From Gonapodya sp. JEL0774 (taxonomy: Eukaryota > Monoblepharomycota > Monoblepharidomycetes > Monoblepharidales > Gonapodyaceae): a stretch of 19,634 bases of DNA. Of this stretch, positions 10,023 through 18,938 are shown piece by piece (position 1 is the stretch's first letter; each line of letters opens with the position of its first letter). A program made the translations under genes and the position numbers. The notes under the pieces were generated by a model. The model had not been told where the DNA came from. It searched no databases and was given only the letters and a program-made list of their open reading frames with translations. Location of the stretch: assembly GCA_027604505.1 (NCBI GenBank), contig JADIIX010000251.1, positions 1-19,634 of the forward strand, read 5' to 3'.

Positions 10023-11948
10023 CTAAGAGAAAAGAAAGATCTGGAGGAACGTACATTTGTACAGCTTACTCGAGATTTCACTTTTACTACAAATAGATAC
10101 AACAACAAAAAATATCAAACTCGTAATGATACTACTAAGTACAGACACAAATGTAAAACAACAAAGGTAGAAAACCACATTCTCTTCTCCAAACTGCCTT
10201 ATCACAACTCCACCTCTCCCAGTGTCCCGCTGTTCAGCTACCCTGTCACACTCCTGCACCCCAACCCCGTCCAAGCACCTCAGTCTCTGTTCCCATCCTC
10301 CTGCTCCCACTACCTGTTCCCACACCGCCACCACCACCTCCACCAAACCTCCTCCCACACTGTACCCACTAGGCCTCGACTCCACACCCCGCGTGGGCCA
10401 CGTGCCTGAAGGTGGTGGCGACGGTCCAGTGGGGAACATTGAACGTTGCGGTGGGCCGGCAACGTCCCCGTAGTACTGGGAGGAGAGAGGTGAAGCAGTA
10501 GGAACAGGGCGGAACGGGTTTGAGGGGGGAGGTGCGGGGCCAAGGTTGTGGCGGGAGTCGTAGCGCAGGGTGAAGGAGAGTGTGTTGAGTGGTAGTTGGG
10601 AGGGGACAGGTGGGTCGCGGGTGTCGCTGACGCAGGCCATAGGGAACGCGCCAGTGGCACTCGTACGGGTGTTCAGTCCCTAAATGAAGAGTGGGAAGAG
10701 CGTGGGGGGTAAATATGATGAATAAAGTGAAGATTATTGGCAAACAGCGTGGAGATGACAAACAATTTGCACTCACCGATCCCCAACCGTCCGCAAACTC
10801 CAAGTGCACAAACACCGCATCCCCCACTGTAATGTTCAATTCATCTGTGTCCTGTGCTTCAAAGTCAGCAACGGCGTACATGAGCCGCTGAACTGTGAGG
10901 GGTGGCTGAGGTTCACGAGGTGGGGGAGAGGGTGGGACGGTCGCGTGTTGGGTGCGAAGGGTTCCAACTTCCTGTTCCAAAGTTGCGTTTTTGCTGGAAA
11001 GGGTGCGGATCTCTGTTGAGAGAGTACGGTTTTCTGAGGATAACGCGCGGTTTTCAGACTGGAGGTCATGATTTGCTGATTCCAGAGTCGTATTCCTTGC
11101 TTCAATGTCCGAGTTCCTCCTCTGCAATTCCTCTGCCTTGATTTCAGCTTTTGCCGTCCTCACAGAAAGCTCCTCATTGCGCGCCTTGAGTCTATCCACT
11201 TCAGCATGCAGCTCTGATTCACCTTATCCTTGTTGGCAAGGAGGGATAGAAGGGCTTCAGTGGGTTGAGAAGATGCGGAAGGTGCTGTGGTAGGTGGGGA
11301 AGAAGCCTGTGAGCGGGATGGGACTGGAGTGAGAGTGTTGGATTGATGGTCTTGGAGTGTCTGGACGAAACCATCAAGTTCTCTCTGGGTGACCACAGCC
11401 TCGTACGAGAGGAGGAGTTTGACGATGGGGAGGGAAGAGCAAAGAGTGAAGGGATAGATGAAGGCATCCTTTATCTCCTTGGGATCCTTCAACTGGATGT
11501 TTCCCCCCTTCTGATTGATGGCGACTTTGTTGGCAGGGTTCGGTACATCTTCTGTGCTGCCATCCCACGCTGTCCACTTCCCCGCCCTCGCCACCGCCAG
11601 GGTCAGGGCAGAAGGGAACAAATAGGTTCCAAGCCAACGCCGCCTGTCCCAATCGTCCGCAGCCCATGATGAAAAGCATTCTGCGATCTTCCATTCACAG
11701 GCCCCGTTCGGATCGGCGCCTCCTTCCAGCAACGCCTTGACCACGTCCTCGTTCGCATGCAGAATCCCCAGTACCAACGCCGATTCGCAGTCCACAGTGT
11801 CCATTTTCGTCTGCCCTCGGATGGCGCATGTCAATGTGACGCGCTTCCGCGCGTTCGGGTTCGCCCCTTCGCCCAACAGCTGCCGGACCCGCTGCGCCTG
11901 TCCATTCTCCGCGGCCTCGATCAGTTCGATGTCCCGTGCGTTTGACAT
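10023..11948 (-). pseudogene. Ankyrin - coiled coil - SH3 protein gene, apparently frameshifted
   Basis: Exon 1 (11948-10777) begins with one ankyrin-like block, residues 1-203, very similar to those of the kinase gene (LIEAAENGQAQRVRQLL, LLEGGADPN, KLLL). The frame is open to codon 243 at 11220. A +1 shifted frame then carries a long coiled coil (ESELHAEVDRLKARNEEL and onward, about 11220-10950) and an SH3 domain (AVADFEAQDTDEL, EFADGWGS). The exon is 1172 bases, one short of a multiple of three, so a single-base deletion near 11221 is the simplest reading. A phase-0 intron 10776-10680 splits the SH3, which ends GLNTRTSATGAFPMACV. The tail (PPSNPFRPVP, YGDVAGPPQRS) matches the gene at 18939-19634 until a 16-base deletion near 10351; the frame then runs into 3' DNA and stops at 10023, whereas the ancestral frame would stop at 10246. 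SH3 domains bind proline-rich ligands, so a scaffold role is likely if the gene works. An unrecognised intron or an assembly error at 11220 is possible. Confidence 0.72.
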
Positions 11949-12005
11949 GGTGGCTCTCAGTCGGAGTGCCGTGATCTTGTGCATTGTTTGCGTTTCGGGT
12001 TTGGG

Positions 12006-12039
12006 TTGTGACAAGCTGCACCACACCTTTTTGCAGGCT
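12006..12039. repeat. Direct repeat bordering the recombinase relic, gene side
   Basis: This 34-base stretch, containing ttgtgacaagctgcacc and ending gcaggct, aligns without gaps to 13235-13268 with 26 identical bases by eye. It lies between the start of the ankyrin-SH3 gene and the recombinase relic. Its minus strand can be read as QLVTTQTRN, like the recombinase N-terminus. It also matches the remnant upstream of the kinase gene. Confidence 0.6.
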
Positions 12040-12259
12040 TTGATGGACGCAAACCAGCATTCCGAACTCAACGTATAGTTTTAGGTTTCAAAGACGTGGG
12101 AGCGGAATCCCACCTCTCGTTTATTCGGTTAAAAGTGTAGAGGGCCGAGTTGCCCAGAGTAGATAAACGGCTAAAAGATCTGGGCAAGCGAGGTTGCAGT
12201 CTTGGATCAAAGTGATAAGAGACGGCGCGTAAAAAGTGCGGGGAGCGAGCCCATGCATG

Positions 12260-13274
12260 TCAGGAGCGGGAACCTGAGCGCGACTGGGACAGGGCGTGAT
12301 ATTGCAGAGCAGCCCAGAAATGTGGGTGGTTACGGAGATAACGCTGCCAGGACTCATCAGTCCAGCGGCCACGGCGTTGGATAACGAGGGGTGGCACACC
12401 TTCTGCGAGAAGGAACATAGCGCCACCAGAGCGAAAGCTGTGACCTGTGAGGTCACTTTCGGGATAAAAGAGGCGAAGGCTCTCAAGGAACCAACGCCGG
12501 GTCGGCGACGAACCATCGGGCATTGTCAGGGCAAAGGGGGTGCAGGGAGTGCATAGAGCACGGTAATTCTGCCATGCACGAACAGGGCAGGTAACGTCAG
12601 TGGTTTGGAGAAGGGGAACAGTGAGCGGAACTGTGGGGTTATTGTGTTTTGCATAAGGGAGGGTGATGGATATTACAGGGACACCATTGCTAAGTGTCTC
12701 CTGGACAACGTTATGGAGGGGAAGTACACGGTGGGGGTTGTCGTCTTCCCCGCCCGTGAAAGGTGAGTTCGCCTAGCCGAAGGAGGCCATGAAACGCGAA
12801 GACACAGATCACCCAAAATAGGGCATGGTCGGGGTGTGTGGGGTTTAAACGACTATGAATTGTGCAGAGAGCGTTAATGGGTTAGGGGATTGCTTTTTTC
12901 AAGGGCTTCTTACGAGGCTCGGAACGGGTTGCTTGCAAGAGCTGGAGTGTGTGTGCGTCATCGCGGGCTTCCCACGGGACCTCAAGCGCTTTGTGCCAGA
13001 AACTGAGACCGGCAAGAGCTTGAAGAACTGTGGGATAATCGTGCGCGGAGGAGTATGCGCTGATGAAAGTCCACAGACCCTCAAGGGGGATGGGAAAGGA
13101 GAGGCTGCTCGCAGGCAGCCTGTACTGACGAGCAACGTTTGCATAGGAGCGAAGGTTTGAAACGTACTTGCTGAGGGTGTTACGTTGCACCGGTGTGCTC
13201 ATTAACAATGTAGCGGGTTGTTTCCAGTTTGTTGCTGTGACCAGCTGCGCCAACCATTTCTGCGGGCTTACCAA
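12260..13274 (-). pseudogene. Tyrosine recombinase relic (fungal DNA breaking-rejoining enzyme type)
   Basis: Minus-strand frames give a recognisable recombinase of about 335 codons, close to the usual size. The N-terminal part (13274-12882) is a helical core-binding-type domain (MSTPVQRNTLSKYVSNLRSY). An in-frame TAA at 12884-12882 interrupts it. The same frame then continues (NALCTIHSRLNP, HALFWVICVFAFHGLLRLGEL) to about 12770, where a one-base shift leads to the last frame (GEDDNPHRVLPLHNVV to GSRS, stop 12260-12262). The catalytic set is all visible: first Arg in GLLRLGEL near 12779, HxxR in LTGHSFRSGG near 12430, GRW, and the Tyr in QRYLRNHP near 12339. Such enzymes cut and rejoin DNA through the Tyr and occur in Crypton- or DIRS-type elements and as solo genes in agaricomycetes. 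No ATG opens the frame; TAG closes it just upstream of 13274, so the true start is uncertain. The stop and shift make it a probable pseudogene. No reverse transcriptase or RNase H is seen beside it. Confidence 0.77.
13235..13268. repeat. Direct repeat at the recombinase start side
   Basis: This is the partner of 12006-12039, containing ctgtgaccagctgcgcc and ending gcgggct. It lies inside the first codons of the recombinase frame, so the relic from here to about 12040 is bracketed by the two repeats. It could be an insertion-site duplication, a leftover of the segmental duplication, or a second decayed recombinase start. Confidence 0.55.
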
Positions 13275-13320
13275 ACACTACCACGGGCAACGATGGGCGC
13301 CTCTAAATTCACGATATATT

Positions 13321-13351
13321 ATCTATATTGCATTGCGTACATAATATAGAT
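13321..13351. repeat. Perfect inverted repeat at the start of block C, beside the recombinase relic
   Basis: Arms ATCTATATT (13321-13329) and AATATAGAT (13343-13351) are perfect inverted copies around the spacer gcattgcgtacat. It sits 47 bases upstream of the 5' end of the recombinase frame. Paired arms around a short core are the usual shape of a tyrosine recombinase target, but an AT-rich promoter element is an equally simple explanation. Confidence 0.6.
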
Positions 13352-16300
13352 GTGTCCACCATTCCTGCTCTCGGGGTCGGTGTCACTCCAAACTTACGTC
13401 TTGCTGCGTTCTTGTTTGCCCCGCCTCCAACATGCTCTATCCACCGCGGACCCCGCAACAAAGAAGTCACCAACTTCCTTCTTTAGCAGCCTCCCACCCT
13501 CGTCCCAACCCCCCACCCCCTCTCGGCCCGTCCTTTAGCGATCCCTCACACGATCCCTCGTCCCCTCCCTCGCGGCCACCCCTCACATCCCTCCTCGCAT
13601 CTCCCCCCCGCGCCCCACTTCTGCCCCATCCTAGGCGCCTCATCAGCCCCCCGCCCATCCAGTCTCCGACCACCCGTTCTCCCAATCTCATCCCCCTCGC
13701 GCAACTCACCTGCATCTCCAGCCAATGATCCACATGTCCGACTTTCCATGCTCGTCACGAGCCCGTCCCGCTCCAGCTCAGACACACTTAACTCTGTTGC
13801 CGGTTCCCGCGCTCCTCGACTGTTTCTCGGCACAACAATCAGCAACTGAACACCCATGATGGGGCCTGCCTTTACACCAGACACCAATCACGGTGTCACC
13901 CGTCCCCGAACTCCCTGTTCCGAATGTCCCATGATGGTTTTGTTGTGCTGTTCCTGCTCTGAACTGCGACTGCACTCCGATCCCCACCACGCTCCTGCAG
14001 CCACTCCAATCTACCCTTGCTGCTGTCCGCGATGTGAGGTCTCTGCTCAAATGTCTTGCGTATCGGCCACGTCGTTTCGTCCAAGGGGAGAGTGAGTCCG
14101 TCGGAATCAACACCACGCTCAACTCCACCTTCTTACACCCATCTCTCTCTCACAATCACAGTGCTCTCCCTCTCAGTTCTCGTTTCTGGCTCTGTTTCTC
14201 CTTCTGCGTCCGTTTTCCAGGTCTCCTCCGTTAAAGGGTGCGAATGGGTGGAGTTGAACCAGTGGTACCGGCGGCGACAAAGTTGAGACGGCGGGCGAAG
14301 GCGACCAGGAGGAAAGGTGGTGGCTGAACGAGGGGAACACCCGCGGGGAGGTGACGGGGGTACTTCTTTCGTCCAACGTGCGGAAGCTGGGAGCGGAGGT
14401 TGGAGCAAATGAGACCGTTATAAAGAAAACACAATAAAACGTACCACCTGGGGTGTACATATACCATGCTCGCAACATTCACTCGGATCTCCTTCTGTCT
14501 GCCTATTCCCGCACCACCACCTCCTATTCACAGTCCTTGGCCCTCCCCAACCCCCGCATGTTCTGCCACTTGTGGCGCCACTGAGCTTTTGAATGTACTC
14601 ACCGTCGCCGCTCCTCCTCGGCACCAAAAAACCGTGTCCTCGATCTTCAGCACTGCCTGGCAGCAGTAACTTGGTTCACCTTCGACCACTCGGACCTAGC
14701 GGTGACCGATCCGGCAGACGGGTAGGTGTGATTGGCATTGCTGAGATGGAGGGGCGACAGATAGTTTTTGAGGAGAACAAGTGGGAAGGTTCGAGGGGGT
14801 GAGCCACGCAGTAAAGAACATGTACCAAATTTGCCCTTGCCTAGCGCGCATACCACTTCCCATATTCTGCCTGCCCGAGCTTGTCGTGCTGGTCAACTGG
14901 TGCCATTTACGAAGGGCGGGTGGTGCGGCTGGGTAACGGTGGACATGCAGACGCATCGCTAATGAACAGAAGGCGACATTTGGTGTACGACTGCCAATGC
15001 AAACAGTAGGGGTGAGACTCACTGAGATTTGAGACTGTGAGGAATTGACGCTTACCTCGGTCCGAGGTTTTAGTGGTGGAAGAAACGGACATTCACGAAG
15101 ATCATGCCGATTCACGAAGATCGTGTCGACGAGTTAAATGGCAGGGGGGAAGAGACCTTTGAGGAGGCATGAAAAGTAGAAAGCGTATGAAAACGTGAGT
15201 AACTGCTCGGCGAGTCTCCTCAACATTGTTTCCCGGTGCTGGGCAACCCTGGCTCCGGAAACGCCGAGCCGCATGAACAACCGTTATCTCCCAATGATCG
15301 TCCCAGCCTGACCTGCACACTTTGCGGCATTACCCACTCTTGTGGTACGGAGAAGGGGACACCGTGCTTACCACCAACTTCCACTCAGCTTGCCGCACGT
15401 TCCTCTCTTCCACGTTTCCGTCCCTCCATATCCAAAGAAGGACCAAACGCGTGGGAGTGACGGTAGGTGGTAATGGTGGTGTTGGGATTCGGTAGTGGGT
15501 GGAGCGACGAGGGAAGCGGTCGTCGACAGCACAGGGAGGCCGGGAGGAATGCAAACTGTCCAGGTGGTGGTGTTTGGCGAGGGTGATGGGAAGCAGATGG
15601 TCACAGTGAATGAACCTGTACTGAAACCAAAGAGATAAAAGAAATATGTAACTTACCGTTTGCACGTGTATATGTCACCTCTTCATCCTCTCGATCTGGC
15701 GCGCAACTGCACGCTTCCTGCACATGTCCCGTGCTCATCCCCAGCCCGACCTGCCGCTTCTCCTGTCACGAGGCGGCATCAAACTCACCTCCAATGCTAC
15801 CAACAGGTTCGCTGGAGCGAACCACTGGCGGGGCACTTCACCTTTAGTCCCGTCGGGCCTCACTGTCCCGTTCCGTGATCCGACTGGCATGGTCTCCCGT
15901 CATCGTCCACCTCAACCTAACGTCCCAAAGAAAGTTCGACAGAAGGGGCGCTTGGTCGAGGGGTCGGCGTTCCGAAGGAGGTGATGCGGAACGTCACGAG
16001 AACTGCAATGGACTGTGAAGGTGCGTTATTGGAAGTGCTCGAACTCGCCGAATCAAGAAATCACCTCGTAATGGAAACAGCTCTGACATTTCAAAGAAGA
16101 CGGTGCAGGCCAGACGTTGGGAGCGGGGAATACCTCGTCACCCAAAGACCGAGACTGAGAGAGGGTACAGACAGAGATGCAAAAAGATTAGAGACGAAGA
16201 CGAGGATGGGATCAGCGATGAGCGAGGCGGTGGGAAGGATCATTTGTTCGCTATAACTCACATACCAGGAGCTCGTCGCCCCCATCCATCCGATTGTTCC

Positions 16301-17035
16301 CGCCAACGAACATTTCCTTGGTAGCGATAACGTTGTGGTCAACGCGTTGCTTGCGCGTGGAAAATTAATTGGTCGTGAAGGACAAGTTCCTGGAGGAAGG
16401 ATGAGGTGATATGATATCAAACCAAAGTGCGAAGCATCACGCAGAAGGCACAGATGGCGAGATGTTTGACTGCGTGGGTGCATGAGCGATTCATTCCGGC
16501 GTACAGTCCCGGCAACCTTTGCGGGACTCGCATTCCCTGAACACACCGTCACTCACTCACCGCGCTCCATCACTCCCGATACAACTTCACGGCACAAAAA
16601 CACTGGTTTCGACTTCGAAAACGCGAAGTCCGGGCGACAAGGAGACCGAACAGGTGTGGTCGGATGGAGAGAATTGTGAGTGGGTGGAAGGGATTGGAAC
16701 AGACACACATAGGGCGATGGGATGGAACGGGAGTCGAGGCGAAAGGCGGAAAGTTGTTTGGTGCTCAGAGTGCTGAAGGAGGGAAGGGAAGAGGATTGAA
16801 TCTGCATATTCAAGTGGTGTTGGAGGAAGACCACAGCATGCCAACCATCTCCACTGCATCAATGCAGCAGTGTTACAAGATAATCGAAACTCAACTAAAC
16901 AACAACAACCAACGTGTCGCGACTCATGGTCCGTTATCTAATAAGTAGTTTCGATCCTTTATTCTCTCACTCTCATGCACAGACAAGGTCCATCTACTTC
17001 ATAACAACGATGATAATGATAATCATTATCCGCCC

Positions 17036-18480
17036 ATCGCACAAAAAATCTCTTCAATCATTCTGTGAAGGAGTTGATCGCTCACGGAGTAGGTGTGCGG
17101 ATTCATTCAAGTCTGCAGAGAAGAGTGAAGTTCCGCCGAGACCCGCCGTATCTTGCCAACACGATCATCGCACACTCTCACAACCTGCAGGTGACAATGC
17201 ACTCACCTTCCACTCGTGACCGATCCGTGTGAAAGTCCACTTCCAACACGCCCTCAACCAGTAGCCACCACACAGCTTGAAACAAATTGGCGCTCGGTCA
17301 ACACCTGGTTGACGGCGGCATTCGGTTTGGGGGTGAGGAGTGGGGGCTTGAGCGGTCGGGACGGGAAGACAGATTGTGTATCATGGCTGGAAGCAACGAA
17401 CGTGAAGTTAAACCTTACGTTCACGCTTGGCGGACTCACTACACCAAAAACGGTTTGGGGAAGGGGGGGTGGTTGAAATGCACAGAGAGTGCCGGTCGTG
17501 CTGCACGTTGCGAGCGACCTGAAAAGGGGCGGAAGGCAGAGCGTGAGGATTTGTAAGCGACACCACGAATACAAACAGAAGGACTTACAGAGGACGGGGA
17601 ACCTGATTTCGTGATCATCGATGACGATTCCCGGTAGAAGTCCAGAAGGTCGTCGCGTGTCGCTGACAGATGAATGAGATGAGGCGGTCTCGGTGCCAAC
17701 AGAAAAGAACACGAGAGAAACATATGTCAAGTATGTGAAGTGCGATGCGGGGGTGGGTGCCAGGGAAGACGAAAGACGTCTGTTCGCTGTTCACTCACCA
17801 GATGCGCGAGGCCCAGGAGGTTAACGCGTCAATCCGTGCCATGCACTCGGACTGACTTCACACCAATACCAATTGAAAGAGGCTTGACGTGGTTCCCGTC
17901 CTTCATTCTGTTGGATGTCGCAGCACTGCGACTCGGAGCACTGCGGTCGGTGCCCAATCCAACATACCGGCTGAGTGCGCAGTAGTGCGCAGCTCATCTA
18001 GTGCGCAGTACTTTAGGGCGAATAGTCATTATATAAAGCGAGAGAAACTACTTTGTATTTCGGAGATAACTTTACAAGATAAGATTTACTACTGGTGAAA
18101 CTCTGCCCGACAATCCTACGTCCGAACCCCGAACTCTGAACCAGCGCGCCCGACACTGTCAAACACATTCGGCGTCCCTGGTTTCGTTCTTTGTGGAAGG
18201 AACTAGTGGAGATCTGCGATGACAAGGTCAGGGAAACCAAATGAAGAGAGCGAGATGAAAACAGTACATACTCGCCATCCCCTGATCTCCGATCGAGCAG
18301 CGCTCCACGTTCTTGCCTATCGGCTACCTTCCATGCCCCCCCGTCCGGCCTGATCTTTACGAGCACACACACCTCTCACACCAGTAGACACATCCCGGCG
18401 ACGGTCGACAGCCATATATTGCACACAATTCACCCCACACTTTTTCATTCAATGCGTTCGCATGTTGAACGGTGAAGTGG
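17036..18480. other. Extra DNA in the third unit, no recognisable gene
   Basis: Unit two has only about 100 to 200 bases between the end of block B and the conserved 3' flank of its SH3 gene. Here the equivalent gap is about 1.4 to 1.6 kb. It holds short open frames only. A minus-strand intron-like pair is visible, donor CTCTGTAAGTCC near 17588 and acceptor CCCCTTTTCAG near 17521. A promoter-like stretch lies at 17918-18037. I recognise no protein family, so this could be an insertion in unit three or a deletion in unit two. Confidence 0.4.
17918..18037. promoter_or_regulatory. Possible promoter: TATA element next to clustered GCGCAGT motifs
   Basis: TATATAAA lies at 18030-18037 on the plus strand. 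The 9-mer AGTGCGCAG occurs at 17974-17982, 17984-17992 and 18000-18008, and related inverse motifs (CACTGCG, CACTGCGG) occur just before them from 17918. A TATA element with repeated sites upstream resembles a plus-strand promoter, but no credible plus-strand gene follows within the next kilobase. It may be a remnant or serve an untranslated RNA. Confidence 0.3.
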
Positions 18481-18938
18481 ATTGGTGGAGTGGAGCGCGG
18501 AGGCGGGGTGGGATGGGAAGACGTTCGTCGGGGGGAGGGGACGAGGATCGAACGAGAGAGCGACTGAAATGGAACATGAGCGGGAGTGAACACAGGCAGT
18601 TAAGTGCGAAGGCGCGGGTTGAACGTTAGGTCGGGGTGAGGATCGATTGTGTGGATTTGTCGGTGCACATGACCAAGAGACACAACACGATTGCACGCGA
18701 CTTTTCCTCCGTCCCCTCAAGATAAGCAAAAATTTAGTGCGAGGGTAAAAGCTTTTGAGCATCTCACTAAAACTGTTTACTTTTACTGTACTGACTACAA
18801 TAAGTCTCTTCCTAAACTCTACAGATCAAAGGCACTTCACACCAAACTGAACGTGAGCAAAGAATAGATTGAAAAGGTAAAAACTCTCCCAACCACCCTG
18901 TCAGATTCCCAACTCCACCTCTCCCACTGCTGGACTGT

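Larger units (their letters stand above)
13235..17035. repeat. Diverged repeat block, copy C
   Basis: This is the best-preserved partner of copy B, in the same orientation. Its left edge overlaps the N-terminal coding part of the recombinase relic, where ctgtgaccagctgcgcc matches the flank of the kinase gene. Its right edge is the stretch gatcctttattctctcactc with gataatcattatccg near 17030. It contains about 1 kb (14430-15500) not obvious in copies A or B. On the minus strand, GTAAGT near 15656 followed by TTTGGTTTCAG near 15615 frames a plausible 46-base intron that has a counterpart in copy A. No intact protein is recognisable. Confidence 0.8.

Noticed and set aside
10315-10360. CCACCA run as a microsatellite
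   Set aside because: It corresponds to the Gly-rich coding tail shared by both SH3 genes, so it is explained by the gene.
12855-13160. Plus-strand open frame of about 100 codons
   Set aside because: It lies antisense to the recombinase frame, which has recognisable catalytic motifs. It shows no motif of its own.
12006-13268. Full transposon with terminal inverted repeats around the recombinase
   Set aside because: The flanking repeats are direct, diverged (26 of 34) and partly inside the coding region. I found no inverted termini, so I report only the repeats.
16091-16552. Minus-strand open frame of 153 codons in block C
   Set aside because: It crosses likely splice signals and its composition is Ser/Leu/Pro-rich without a motif. 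No counterpart is visible in block B.
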